A stretch of 45,573 nucleotides of DNA from Aigarchaeota archaeon (GCA_025059415.1 JANXDQ010000002.1:9940-55512); one strand, 5' to 3'. Counted from the stretch's first letter, positions 25,020 to 33,911 are shown. Notes: generated by a model from the letters alone, not told the origin. Translations and numbers: made by a program.

Positions 25020-25871
25020 ATGCTTCTGGGAGCGCACGTCTCGATCTCAGGCGCCATAGACAAGGCGATAGATAGAGCACTTGATCTCGGCTGCACAACC
25101 TTCCAGATATTTACCAGGAATCCTAGGGGGTGGGCCGCGGGGCCCTTGAAGAAGGACGAGGTCGAGTCTTTTAGAGGCAAATTCAGAGAAGCCGCATTCC
25201 GGGTCGCCGTCGCCCACATGCCGTATCTCCCAAACATATCCTCACCCGATAAGGCCATCCACAAGAAGTCGGTTGCATCGCTTATACAGGAGCTTAAGAG
25301 GGCTGGCCAGCTGGGGCTGCAGTACCTCGTAGTCCATGTTGGGAGCCACCTCGGAAGGGGGGTCGCTGCCGGGATTAAGCAGGCCGCCGAGGCGGTGAAC
25401 ACTGCCCTCTTAAAAGTAGACAACGACGTGGTTCTCTTGTTGGAGAACATGGCCGGCCAGAGGAATAGCGTTGGATCTAGTTTAGAGAATATCAGGAGGA
25501 TACTAGACTTGGTTAAGGATGAGAGCAGGGTCGGGGTGTGCCTCGATACGTGCCACGCCTTCGCAGCCGGCTATGATTTCAGGACGAGGGAGGCGATAGA
25601 TAACACACTTAAGGACTTCGATGAAATAATTGGATTAAGCAAGCTCAAGGTCATCCATGTTAATGACTCAAAGGGAGACCTCGGAAGCGGCGTAGATAGA
25701 CACGAGCACCTCGGGATGGGGAAGATAGGTGAGAGGGGGTTCTTCGAGCTGACACACCACCCAGTAATCAGGCCGCTTCCTCTAATTCTCGAGACGCCGG
25801 TCGACTCGAGGGGGAATTTTGCGACAAATCTGGCCAAACTCAAAGAGCTCTACCTGAGGGAAAAGTGGTAG
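25020..25871 (+). CDS. nfo: Endonuclease IV (AP endonuclease)
   Basis: 283 aa from ATG 25020. A longer open frame exists but the extra N-terminus is not homologous; the family starts MLLGAHVSISGAIDKA. Endonuclease IV cuts DNA at abasic sites. Zinc-binding motifs: VVHVGSHLG, LENMAG, GVCLDTCHAFAAGYDF, KVIHVNDSKGDLGSGVDRH and LILETPVD. All ligands are visible. It is followed after 3 bases by gtrA. Confidence 0.95.
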   Translation: MLLGAHVSISGAIDKAIDRALDLGCTTFQIFTRNPRGWAAGPLKKDEVESFRGKFREAAFRVAVAHMPYLPNISSPDKAIHKKSVASLIQELKRAGQLGLQYLVVHVGSHLGRGVAAGIKQAAEAVNTALLKVDNDVVLLLENMAGQRNSVGSSLENIRRILDLVKDESRVGVCLDTCHAFAAGYDFRTREAIDNTLKDFDEIIGLSKLKVIHVNDSKGDLGSGVDRHEHLGMGKIGERGFFELTHHPVIRPLPLILETPVDSRGNFATNLAKLKELYLREKW

Positions 25872-25874
25872 ACG

Positions 25875-26315
25875 ATGAACTCCTTAAAGAGGGTATTCTC
25901 CTGGGTTACGAAGAGGATATTTTCATGGGTCTTCGTGAAATTCGGGATAGTTGGGGCAATCGGTATACTCGTGAACTTCGCACTCTACTGGGCTCTGACA
26001 TCCATTCTCGGGGCTCACTACCTCTTGGCCGGCGCGATAGCCACGGAGCTAGCAATACTAAACAACTTCGCCCTAAACGACATATGGACTTTTAGGGAGA
26101 GGCGTGGGGGAACCAGGATAATTGTGAGAATCTTAAACTTCCACTGGTCTAGGCTCCTCGGATTCCTGGTCACGATCGGGAGCACTTATATGTTGGTCGA
26201 CCTCATGGGGCTCGACAAAAACGTATCCTATCTCTTCGCGATAGGCCTCGGAACGCTCACCAACTTCTTCACGAGCGATATCTACGTCTGGCCCGAGAAG
26301 GAATTGAAACGGTGA
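25875..26315 (+). CDS. GtrA family membrane protein
   Basis: 146 aa with four membrane segments: VKFGIVGAIGILVNFALYWA, HYLLAGAIATELAILNNFAL, LLGFLVTIGSTYMLVDLMGL and VSYLFAIGLGTLTNFFTSDI. N-N-F and TNFF-D motifs are typical of GtrA, proposed to move polyprenyl-linked sugars across membranes. Its 3' end overlaps the convergent thiW gene by 47 bases. Confidence 0.88.
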   Translation: MNSLKRVFSWVTKRIFSWVFVKFGIVGAIGILVNFALYWALTSILGAHYLLAGAIATELAILNNFALNDIWTFRERRGGTRIIVRILNFHWSRLLGFLVTIGSTYMLVDLMGLDKNVSYLFAIGLGTLTNFFTSDIYVWPEKELKR

Positions 26316-26889
26316 TCTGCTTCAATATCCCGGATCTCTCGAGGGCGAGAAGGGTTAGGTAACCTATGAGGGATCCGGGGACCGAGCTCGCCGCCCATCC
26401 CAGCCAGAAAATTGGAAAGAAGCCGTAGAGGCCATGCTGCTCTATCGCCCCTAGTATTCTCACGTCCCCCAAAGCCGGGGCAATTATCAAAATTGACACA
26501 GTTCCGCCTATCAATACTGTTCCAATGGGCTCCGTCAATGCCGCCAAATACCTCAGTAAGGGGTTCTTTGCCCTACGGGTCATGACGTAGGTTAAGCCGA
26601 CAAATATTGCTCCCGGGATTCCGCCTGGAAAGGCGTAGAGGGTTCCAATGCCCAGTACATTCCTGATTATGCCTATTAGGGTCGCCGCGGCCGCAGCCCA
26701 CCAAGGCCCCAGAAGGACCCCCGCAAGCGCGTTTACGAGGTGCTGGCCTGGGAAGGCCTTGGTGCCGAAGAATGGGAACCAGATGAAAGGCGCCAGTATC
26801 ACGCCTAAAACGGTCAAGACCGTGAGCAGTGAAACCTTCTTGGTCTCTGGGCGACCCATATTCCTTAAGACGGCGAGAGACGCCTCCAT
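26269..26889 (-). CDS. thiW: ECF transporter S-component ThiW (thiamin precursor uptake)
   Basis: 206 aa, five to six membrane segments. Family phrases: GTKAFPGQHLVNALAGVLLG, IGIIRNVLGIGTLYAFPGG and PGAIFVGLTYV. ThiW is thought to import a thiazole precursor with a shared ECF energising module, which is not in this window. The start may be ATG 26889 or 26859. It is transcribed away from a P-loop ATPase and ThiDN, forming a thiamin group. No THI-box riboswitch is seen upstream. Confidence 0.9.
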   Translation of the reverse strand: MEASLAVLRNMGRPETKKVSLLTVLTVLGVILAPFIWFPFFGTKAFPGQHLVNALAGVLLGPWWAAAAATLIGIIRNVLGIGTLYAFPGGIPGAIFVGLTYVMTRRAKNPLLRYLAALTEPIGTVLIGGTVSILIIAPALGDVRILGAIEQHGLYGFFPIFWLGWAASSVPGSLIGYLTLLALERSGILKQITVSIPSRARRRYRS

Positions 26890-26967
26890 ATAAGGATCCG
26901 GGCTGAGCCTATGGGATTCGTATTTTGAAATTTAATTAGGTGTTCGATGGGATAGGTTGGGTCGGAT

Positions 26968-27537
26968 ATGGTGGATGTGAGAGCCGATTTCGGCGGCTTT
27001 CTCGGAAGAAAGACATTGATAGTTGGGGAAGTTGGGTCCGGGAAAACCCATCTCCTGAGCCGCTTTCTCGATTACTTGATTGAACGGGGCTATGGTGATG
27101 GGGTGACGCTCATAGAGATGGCGCCGGTGCACGGCGGGGTCGGCGCCCCGGTGGAGAAGTATTCGGGAAATGTTTGGAGGATCAGGTACCTGAGGCCCAC
27201 TAAGGTATACGCTCCGAGATTAATGGGTCGAGGCCCTCAAGAGGTATTAGAATATGCCGAGAGGAATCGGATCGAGCTGGAGCCGCTGTTATCGAGATTT
27301 GAGCAGGAGCCGACTGAAATTTTGTTGATCAATGATTTAACAATCTTCCTTCAAGCCGGAGAGCCGGAGCGGATAATCGAGGTCATGGAACTTTGTGAGA
27401 CGTTCGCAGCAACGGCCTATGAAGGCGAGAAGTTAAAAGATGACAAGGGATCCGGCATAGCCCAACGCGAGAAAAGGGCATTATCGCTCATCAAGAGGCA
27501 CGTGGATCAAGTAATCACCCCCACGTTAAACCTTTAA
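26968..27537 (+). CDS. P-loop NTPase of unknown function, next to thiamin genes
   Basis: 189 aa. Walker A is GEVGSGKTHLL (residues 20-30); a Walker B-like strand is EILLINDLTIFL (117-128, Asp123). The C-terminal half is helical (ERIIEVMELCETFAATAYEG, REKRALSLIKRHVDQ). Small archaeal single-domain ATPase; I do not recognise a named family. It is 24 bases upstream of thiDN and divergent from thiW, so a role linked to thiamin or its transport is possible but only inferred. Confidence 0.8.
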   Translation: MVDVRADFGGFLGRKTLIVGEVGSGKTHLLSRFLDYLIERGYGDGVTLIEMAPVHGGVGAPVEKYSGNVWRIRYLRPTKVYAPRLMGRGPQEVLEYAERNRIELEPLLSRFEQEPTEILLINDLTIFLQAGEPERIIEVMELCETFAATAYEGEKLKDDKGSGIAQREKRALSLIKRHVDQVITPTLNL

Positions 27538-27561
27538 GGCAATCTGTGAAAATTCATCCAG

Positions 27562-28938
27562 GTGAACCCGGTGAAAATTCCTAGGGCCTTGACGATAGCG
27601 GGATCAGATTCTGGTGGGGGGGCTGGGATCCAAGCCGACCTCAAGACCTTTGCGGCCCTCGGGGTCCACGGCATGTCCGCGATAACCTCGATAACGGCCC
27701 AGAACACGGTTGAGGTCACGATGATACATGACGTTCCAGTCGAATTGATACGCGAGCAGATACGCGTCGTAGTCCGAGACATAGGGGTCGATGCGATCAA
27801 GACGGGGATGCTCCACACAAGCGAGATAATCGAGGCGGTCGCATCCGAGGTCTCCGAGATGGGCGCACCGCTCGTCGTCGACCCCGTCATGATAGCCAAG
27901 AGCGGCGCCCCATTGATCCGGAAAGAGGCCATGAAGACCCTGATCGAGGACCTAATCCCAAGAGCATTCGTCGTGACGCCCAATGCTAGGGAGGCCGAGG
28001 CCCTATCAGGAATCGAGATCCGCGACCTCGAATCTCAAAAGGAGGCCGCGAGGGATATATCTGACTTGGGGGTGAAGGCGGTCGTAGTTAAGGGCGGGCA
28101 TATCCCGGGCCCGAAGGTTGTGGACGTCCTCTACTATGATGGTGAATTCAGGCTCTATGAGTCGGAGAGAATTGAGAGTGGGAATACCCATGGGACTGGG
28201 TGCACGTTTGCATCCGCAATCGCCGCTGAGCTCGCTAAAGGGCACAACATCTTTGAGGCCGTTGGGGTTGCCAAGAGATTCGTGAGCTACGCGATTAGAT
28301 ATGGCCTATCTATCGGGAGGGGGCACGGCCCCGTCGACCCAGTCGGTAAAATCATTAGGCACGCAGAAAAATTCGAGGTCCTCGAAGTCATGCGGAGGGC
28401 CCTAGAACGCGTTGAGGAGAGCGGGTTGATCGGCAAAGCGATACCCGAGTGTCAATCAAATCTGGCAATGGCCTGTAGCTACGCAAGGGATCTAGATGAC
28501 GTGGCCGCGGTGCCTGGGAGGATTGTGCGCTTTTGGGATAGGGCTAAGCCATCGTCTCCGCCATGGTTCGGCGCATCAAAGCACGTAGGCAAAGCAGTAC
28601 TCACGACCATGAAATTCGATCACAGGATTAGATCAGCTATGAACATCAAATTCGACGAACGCCTCATCAAGGCCGCGGAGGAGCTAGGCTGGAGAATTAG
28701 CTTCTATGATCGAAGGGAGGAGCCGCCCGAGATCAAGGAGCTTGAGGGAATGTCTATTCCATGGGGGATCGAGGCGGCGGTGAAGAGGATTGGGGGAACG
28801 ATTCCGGACATTATCTATCATCGAGGTGACTGGGGGAAGGAACCCATGATCACGGTCTTCGGCAGAGACGCGGTCGAGGTCGTGGAAAAAGTTGAGACGT
28901 TGATCAAGAAGGCGATCGAGCTCGGATACGGTAAATGA
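27562..28938 (+). CDS. thiDN: ThiDN: HMP(-P) kinase fused to thiamin-phosphate synthase ThiN
   Basis: 458 aa. Residues 1-270 are ThiD, which phosphorylates hydroxymethylpyrimidine: TIAGSDSGGGAGIQADLKT, DAIKTGMLHT, VVDPVMIAKSG and the ATP loop ESGNTHGTGCTFASAIAAEL. Residues 275-458 are ThiN, the archaeal thiamin-phosphate synthase that replaces ThiE: AIPECQSNLAMACSYARDLD, PPWFGASKHVGKAVLT, SAMNIKFDERLIKAAEELGW. Start is GTG (27562 or 27571). trm5 begins 4 bases after the stop. Confidence 0.95.
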   Translation: MNPVKIPRALTIAGSDSGGGAGIQADLKTFAALGVHGMSAITSITAQNTVEVTMIHDVPVELIREQIRVVVRDIGVDAIKTGMLHTSEIIEAVASEVSEMGAPLVVDPVMIAKSGAPLIRKEAMKTLIEDLIPRAFVVTPNAREAEALSGIEIRDLESQKEAARDISDLGVKAVVVKGGHIPGPKVVDVLYYDGEFRLYESERIESGNTHGTGCTFASAIAAELAKGHNIFEAVGVAKRFVSYAIRYGLSIGRGHGPVDPVGKIIRHAEKFEVLEVMRRALERVEESGLIGKAIPECQSNLAMACSYARDLDDVAAVPGRIVRFWDRAKPSSPPWFGASKHVGKAVLTTMKFDHRIRSAMNIKFDERLIKAAEELGWRISFYDRREEPPEIKELEGMSIPWGIEAAVKRIGGTIPDIIYHRGDWGKEPMITVFGRDAVEVVEKVETLIKKAIELGYGK

Positions 28939-28942
28939 GGAC

Positions 28943-29983
28943 ATGAATGAAAGATACGCAATCAAGGTCCCTAAGGAGCGAGCTGAAAACCTCAAGAGAA
29001 AACTATCATCCATGGGCATATTGGACGCCGGCTATAAGCCGATTCGACGCGATGAATGGATATACTTTCCCGTGAAAGGTGTCGGGGAAGAATTGGAAAA
29101 ATTGGTCCCCGAATATGGCGCTGAGATCGAGAAAACTTCCTTCGAGCCGAGAATACTTAAACCCCGTTCACTTAAGGAGTCACTGAAAGATGTGATTCCA
29201 AAGGACCTACTCACCCTAGTCCCATCGTCATATGACTTGATAGGAGACTTGATACTCATCGAGCTCCCAAATGAGCTGGAGGGCTATTCTAGAATCATAG
29301 GTGAGACTTTGATGAAGCTTCATCCAAGGGTTAAAAGCGTCTTAGCGAAAGGTGAGACGATTGGAGAGTATAGGGTGAGGAGGATCAGGGTGATCGCCGG
29401 CTCCCAAGAAGCCGAGACTATCCACCGCGAACATGGATGCCTTTACAGGCTCGACCTAAGGAAGGCATTCTTTAACCCGAGGTTTTCAGGTGAAAGACTC
29501 AGGGTCGCCGAGATCGTTAAACCAGGTGAAGATGTCCTCGACATGTTCGCCGGAGTCGGGCCATTCTCAATCCTGATAGCGAAGAAATGTCCAGGTTGCA
29601 GGGTGACGGCGATCGAACTCAATCCAGACGCATACCACTACCTCGTTCAAAACATTAGATTAAACAAGGTCGAGGGGCTGGTGACCGCTATCCATGGAAA
29701 TGCCCGTGAAGTGTTAAGATCAAAGAAGAACTCCTTCGACAGGGTGATAATGGATCTCCCCCATAATTCAGTGGATTTCCTCGACCTAGGCCTAGAGGTC
29801 TGCAGACCCCAGGGAATCATACACCTCTACGTCGCCGACACGTCCATCCAAGAAGTCTCCGAAAAAGTTGAGAAAAGGGCGGCGAGCCTCGGCCACAGCG
29901 TCGTTGTCGAATTCGCCCGAGAGGTCATGGCGATAGCCCCACGAAGATACACGATGGTTCTCGATTTGAGGAAAAGGTGTTGA
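28943..29983 (+). CDS. trm5: tRNA (guanine37-N1)-methyltransferase Trm5
   Basis: 346 aa. An N-terminal D1-like domain (residues 1-80) recognises the tRNA elbow; the middle domain includes EHGCLYRLDLRKAFFNPRFS. The SAM site is VLDMFAGVGPFSILIAKK, with AIELNPDAYHYLVQNIRLN and the catalytic-loop phrase IMDLPHNSVDFLDL. It makes m1G37, the substrate of the TYW1 encoded at 8549. Confusion with Taw2 is possible, but the DLP motif favours methyl transfer. Probably in one unit with thiDN. Confidence 0.9.
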   Translation: MNERYAIKVPKERAENLKRKLSSMGILDAGYKPIRRDEWIYFPVKGVGEELEKLVPEYGAEIEKTSFEPRILKPRSLKESLKDVIPKDLLTLVPSSYDLIGDLILIELPNELEGYSRIIGETLMKLHPRVKSVLAKGETIGEYRVRRIRVIAGSQEAETIHREHGCLYRLDLRKAFFNPRFSGERLRVAEIVKPGEDVLDMFAGVGPFSILIAKKCPGCRVTAIELNPDAYHYLVQNIRLNKVEGLVTAIHGNAREVLRSKKNSFDRVIMDLPHNSVDFLDLGLEVCRPQGIIHLYVADTSIQEVSEKVEKRAASLGHSVVVEFAREVMAIAPRRYTMVLDLRKRC

Positions 29984-29996
29984 CGCGGACTTTAAC

Positions 29997-30003
29997 CTTT
30001 ATA
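29997..30003 (+). promoter_or_regulatory. TATA box for FEN-1
   Basis: CTTTATA is centred about 32 bases before the ATG at 30032. There is no usable Shine-Dalgarno site, so a leaderless message is likely. Confidence 0.45.
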
Positions 30004-30031
30004 CACCTCCTAATGGAATTGTTTGGCGGAG

Positions 30032-31069
30032 ATGGGGGTTAAGATCCGGGAGATAATCCCAGAACCCGCCGTACAGAAGATTACGTTAGAATCCCTGAGT
30101 GGGAAATCAATCGCTCTGGACTCCTTCAACGTGCTCTACCAGTTCATCACCATAATTCGTGGAGTTGATGGGAGGCCCCTGATGGATAGGAGGGGGAGGA
30201 TAACGAGTCATTTAAGCGGCCTCTTCTTCAGGACAATAAACCTCCTGAAGGTTGGAATCAAGCCCATATTCGTATACGATGGTAGGCCGCCTGAATTAAA
30301 AAGGGAGACGGTCGAGGAGAGGGAGGAGAGGAGGATGGAGGCCGCCAAGCTCTATCAACAGGCGCTTGCCGAGGGCCGCATAGAGGAGGCCCAGAAATAC
30401 GCGAAGCAGGCCGCGACCTTAAGCGAGTTCATAGTCGAGAGCTCTAAGAAGCTCCTATACTTGATGGGGTTGCCCGTAGTCCAGGCCCCGAGCGAGGGTG
30501 AAGCTCAAGCGGCATACATGGTAGCTAGGGGCGATGCCTATGCTTCGGGATCCCAGGACTTCGACTCGCTCCTCTTCGGATCACCTAGACTCGTGCGAAA
30601 TCTCTCGATAGTAGGTAAGAGAAAGCTTCCAGGTAGAAAGGAATACATCGAAGTCGAGCCCGAGATAATATATCTGGACAAGTTGCTGGGAGAATTGGAA
30701 ATTAACCGGGAACAGCTGATAGACATGGCGATACTTGTTGGAACAGATTACTGCGAGGGCGTTAAGGGAATCGGCCCCAAGACCGCCCTAAAATTCATCA
30801 AGACCTATGGGTCCGCGGAAAAGGCCCTGAAGGCGATGGGGAAGAACCTCGACGTCGATCCAGGAGAAATCCGCCAACTCTTCCTCAACCCGAAAGTCTC
30901 AAAAGATTATTCGATTGAGTGGAGGGAAGTAAATTATGATGGTGTAAAGAAGATGTTGTGCGATGAATACGATTTCTCCGAGGAGAGGGTGGATAAGGCG
31001 TTAAATGAGCTAAGGGAGGCATTAAAAAAGACGAGGGGTGCTACGAGCCTGGATCAGTGGTTTTCGTAG
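30032..31069 (+). CDS. fen: Flap endonuclease FEN-1
   Basis: 345 aa from ATG 30032. An in-frame TTG at 30023 would add three residues before the Met-Gly that forms the active-site N-terminus in this family, so ATG is preferred. It removes RNA-DNA flaps in replication and repair. N-region: KSIALDSFNVLYQFITIIRG and FVYDGRPPELKR. I-region acids: APSEGEAQAAYM, YASGSQDFDSLLFG, LVGTDYCEGVKGIGPKTAL. The C-terminus TSLDQWFS is a PCNA-binding motif. Its 3' end overlaps the gene below by 16 bases. Confidence 0.97.
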   Translation: MGVKIREIIPEPAVQKITLESLSGKSIALDSFNVLYQFITIIRGVDGRPLMDRRGRITSHLSGLFFRTINLLKVGIKPIFVYDGRPPELKRETVEEREERRMEAAKLYQQALAEGRIEEAQKYAKQAATLSEFIVESSKKLLYLMGLPVVQAPSEGEAQAAYMVARGDAYASGSQDFDSLLFGSPRLVRNLSIVGKRKLPGRKEYIEVEPEIIYLDKLLGELEINREQLIDMAILVGTDYCEGVKGIGPKTALKFIKTYGSAEKALKAMGKNLDVDPGEIRQLFLNPKVSKDYSIEWREVNYDGVKKMLCDEYDFSEERVDKALNELREALKKTRGATSLDQWFS

Positions 31070-31341
31070 ATCCCTTGACCAGCTCCTTCCCTTTTCACGA
31101 GGAGCTCGACAACCCTGCGCTCCTCATCGAGGCTTAGGACCCTGACCTTATCCCTGATCTCGAGTTTCATCAACATCTGCCTTAACTCCGAAGCCGTTAT
31201 ATCGAAGCCCCTCTTCTTCAATTCTTCTAGTAGGTTTACTTCTAGAGCCTTCCCCCCAAGTTTTTCAAGAGCTTCAACTATCCTGGAGTAGACTTCGCTT
31301 CCAGGTTTCACCAACTTCTTTGGATACTCTCTGCTGGTCAT
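31054..31341 (-). CDS. Small winged-helix-like protein downstream of cdc48
   Basis: 95 aa. Helices EVYSRIVEALEKLGGKALEV, NLLEELKKRGFDIT and SELRQMLMKLEIRDKVRV, then a beta wing (VLSLDEERRVVELLVKR), suggest a winged-helix fold. It starts 6 bases after the cdc48 stop, so the two are one operon. A cofactor or regulator for this CDC48 is possible. No named family recognised. Confidence 0.7.
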   Translation of the reverse strand: MTSREYPKKLVKPGSEVYSRIVEALEKLGGKALEVNLLEELKKRGFDITASELRQMLMKLEIRDKVRVLSLDEERRVVELLVKREGAGQGIYENH

Positions 31342-31347
31342 ATCGGG

Positions 31348-33522
31348 TCAGCTTATCATCAGTAGTTGATCCTTAGTATACCTCAGGATCTCGCCCATTT
31401 TCTGATACTCCTTGACGAGCTGCGGGGAAACGCTTGGCTTGACGAGATCTAAAGCCCGATCGAAGTCCTCCCGTGTAACGTATTCCGCGTTCATATTTTT
31501 CCTCAGGGCGCTCATGGCGGCTTCCCTGCAGAGGGCCGCAAGGTCTGCCCCCGAATATCCCTCAGTCCTCGCTGCGAGTTCTCTTATAGAAATATCTGGA
31601 GAAAGCGGCATCTTTCTAGTGTAGATCCTCAATATCTGGTATCTCGACTTTTCATCTGGTGGTGGGACGTAGATCAGTTTGTCGAATCTTCCGGGTCTGA
31701 GGATCGCGGGATCCAGTAGGTCTGGTCTATTCGTGGCGCCCAGCACTATGACGTCTGTCAACTCCTCTATGCCGTCCATCTCCGCCAAGAGCTGGCTCGC
31801 GACTCTATTCGCCACGCCACTAGAATCCTCCACAAGATCCTTACGCGTCACGACCGACTCGACTTCGTCGAAGAAGATTACACACGGCGCGGCCTGACGC
31901 GCTTTTCTGAATATTTCTCTTATTGCTTTTTCTGATTCTCCGACCCACTTGTTGAAGATTTCCGGCCCCTTGACTGAGATGAAGTTGGCCTCGCTCTCGG
32001 TCGCTACGGCCTTCGCCAGCAACGTCTTCCCACATCCGGGCGGGCCATAGAGAAGTATCCCCCTCGGAGGCCTTATCCCCATCCTCTCGAACCTCTCCGG
32101 ATACTTAATTGGCCATTCAACGGCTTCTATCAACTGGCGTTTGGCCTCTTCGAGGCCCCCCACATCCTCCCACCTCACATTTGGGACCTCTATCTCGACC
32201 TCTCTCAAGGCGGTTGGGGTGATTTCCTTGAAGGCGTTTAAGAAGTCCTTCATTGTGACCGCAAGATTATCCAATATCTCAGGCGGGATCTTTTCCTCGG
32301 TGAGGTCTATGCTTGGCAGAATCCTCCTAATAGCCTTCATCGCTGCCTCCCTGCAGAGGGCCGCGAGATCTGCCCCGGTGTAGCCACGAGTGATCTCCGC
32401 GAGCTTGTCCAAGTCTACCTCGTCTGCGAGCGGCATGCCCCTCGTGTGTATCTGGAGAATTTCCCTCCTCGCGTTTCTATCTGGAATCCCGATCTCAATT
32501 TCTCGATCGAATCTCCCCGGCCTCCTTAATGCGGGATCAATCGCGTTGGGCCTATTTGTTGCGCCTATGACTATTACTTGTCCACGGCTCTCAAGTCCAT
32601 CCATTAGGGCGAGTAGCTGTGCCACAACCCTCTTCTCAACCTCTCCGACCACCTCACTTCTCTTTGGGGCTATTGCGTCTATTTCGTCGATGAATATTAT
32701 TGACGGAGATTCCTCTTCCGCCTTCCTAAATATCTCCCTCAGCCTCGCCTCGCTCTCCCCATAATACTTGTTCATTATCTCGGGTCCATTTATCAGGATG
32801 AAGTTCGCTTCTGCTTCCGTCGCTACGGCCTTCGCCAGCAACGTCTTCCCACATCCGGGCGGGCCATAGAGGAGGACTCCCTTCGGCGGGTCGATCCCAA
32901 GCTTCTGGAATAATTCTGGATATCTTAGTGGGAGTTCAATCATCTCGCGGATTCTCTGGATCTGCTCGTGGAGCCCGCCGATGTCCTCGTAAGTCACGGT
33001 GGTCTTAAGGGTTTTTTCCTGCATTGCCTTTGAGTGTATTATCAACCTCGTCTTCGGCGTTATCTTGACAACTCCCGACGGCCTCGTCTGAAGGACCATG
33101 AACGTGAAGAGATTCCCAAAGAACATTACGGGTATGATATTCTTGTGGACTATCGGGTACTCGATTAACCTGCTTTTAACGAGTCTCGTGAAATTCTCGT
33201 CAGGCCTTATCGATGAATTCATGGGGGCCAGAACGACTAGCTGGGCCTCCCTCACCTTTGCCTCCCTTATGGTGACCCATTCATTCAAGGAGACCCCGGC
33301 ATTATTCCTGATGTAGCCATCTATCCTCACGACGTCCTTCTCATCTTCTAAATAGCCCAGCCAAAGAGTCGCGGCGGCCACCTTTCTACCGCAAATTTCC
33401 ACCATATCGCCGGTTTGGAATCCCGCCGCCGCTCCAACTTCTCTATCTATTCTGGCGATGCCGTATCCGACATCTCTTTGACGCGCTTCTGCGACTCTCA
33501 GGCGAAGCTCTTTGGGACTCAT
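31348..33522 (-). CDS. cdc48: CDC48/VCP-type AAA+ ATPase, paralogue 1 (divergent D2)
   Basis: 724 aa. CDC48 unfolds proteins for degradation or disassembly. The N domain has double-psi and 4-beta parts (about 1-170). D1: Walker A GPPGCGKTLLAKA, Walker B IIFIDEIDAIAPKR, SRH GATNRPNAIDPALRRPGRFD. D2: Walker A again GPPGCGKTLLAKA, but Walker B reads VIFFDEVESVVTRKD instead of DE(I/L)DAIAPRR, and the following loop is altered. The catalytic Glu, sensor Asn and Arg fingers are kept, so D2 may hydrolyse ATP with changed coupling. The C-terminus LLMIS has no HbYX proteasome tail. A 183-base stretch of D2 is nearly identical to paralogue 2. Confidence 0.95.
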   Translation of the reverse strand: MSPKELRLRVAEARQRDVGYGIARIDREVGAAAGFQTGDMVEICGRKVAAATLWLGYLEDEKDVVRIDGYIRNNAGVSLNEWVTIREAKVREAQLVVLAPMNSSIRPDENFTRLVKSRLIEYPIVHKNIIPVMFFGNLFTFMVLQTRPSGVVKITPKTRLIIHSKAMQEKTLKTTVTYEDIGGLHEQIQRIREMIELPLRYPELFQKLGIDPPKGVLLYGPPGCGKTLLAKAVATEAEANFILINGPEIMNKYYGESEARLREIFRKAEEESPSIIFIDEIDAIAPKRSEVVGEVEKRVVAQLLALMDGLESRGQVIVIGATNRPNAIDPALRRPGRFDREIEIGIPDRNARREILQIHTRGMPLADEVDLDKLAEITRGYTGADLAALCREAAMKAIRRILPSIDLTEEKIPPEILDNLAVTMKDFLNAFKEITPTALREVEIEVPNVRWEDVGGLEEAKRQLIEAVEWPIKYPERFERMGIRPPRGILLYGPPGCGKTLLAKAVATESEANFISVKGPEIFNKWVGESEKAIREIFRKARQAAPCVIFFDEVESVVTRKDLVEDSSGVANRVASQLLAEMDGIEELTDVIVLGATNRPDLLDPAILRPGRFDKLIYVPPPDEKSRYQILRIYTRKMPLSPDISIRELAARTEGYSGADLAALCREAAMSALRKNMNAEYVTREDFDRALDLVKPSVSPQLVKEYQKMGEILRYTKDQLLMIS

Positions 33523-33563
33523 CTATTCACTGGTATTATAAATTCCTCGCCCACTATTTAAGG

Positions 33564-33591
33564 AAAGAATCGCGGTCAGTTAAGATTCTTT
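33564..33591. promoter_or_regulatory. 8-bp inverted repeat upstream of cdc48 paralogue 1
   Basis: AAAGAATC (33564-33571) and GATTCTTT (33584-33591) are perfect inverted complements with a 12-base loop. On the minus strand the repeat is immediately before CCTTAAATAG, a likely BRE/TATA for cdc48, and after the EF-1 beta stop. It may be an operator for the ATPase gene or a 3' hairpin for the upstream gene. Confidence 0.4.
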
Positions 33592-33633
33592 ATAATATTT
33601 CCCCTTTTTCTTTAATGGGGGCTAAAATCGGGC

Positions 33634-33900
33634 CTATAGCCTAGTTTCCATGGTCACGTTCACTTCTTGGATCTCCTCAAAGCTTTCGAGATAGTTTTCG
33701 AGTTCTCGCGTTATGCCATCTCTTTCGGGTCCCGTGAAGATGGCTTTGATCGAGTTGAGGCCAAATGCTACGGGTCTTATCTGAACATCCTTTAGCTCGA
33801 AGCCCTCTGGAAGATTTTGCCTTATCCTCTCGATGAGGTTTTCTAGATCAACATCTTGGTCAACTGGAAGTATCTCCATTATGATTACTATCCTGGCCAC
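33634..33900 (-). CDS. ef1b: Translation elongation factor EF-1 beta
   Basis: 88 aa from GTG 33900. A longer frame exists, but the family starts (M)ARIVIIMEILPVDQDVDL and GAGGTGG stands just before the GTG. It is the nucleotide exchange factor for EF-1 alpha. The ferredoxin-like fold ends in LKDVQIRPVAFGLNSIKAIF and VNVTMETRL. It lies 11 bases after the zinc-protein stop; this two-gene order is common in archaea. Confidence 0.93.
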   Translation of the reverse strand: MARIVIIMEILPVDQDVDLENLIERIRQNLPEGFELKDVQIRPVAFGLNSIKAIFTGPERDGITRELENYLESFEEIQEVNVTMETRL

Positions 33901-33911
33901 ATCCCGCCACC

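Noticed and set aside
24503..25450. Long minus-strand ORF (315 aa) over tRNA-Gln and nfo
   Set aside because: It reads through a tRNA and antisense to the clearly real zinc-ribbon and nfo genes; composition is that of a shadow frame.
26890..26967. THI-box (TPP) riboswitch between thiW and the ATPase
   Set aside because: The space is under 80 bases and the conserved CTGAGA/ACCTGA blocks are missing on both strands.
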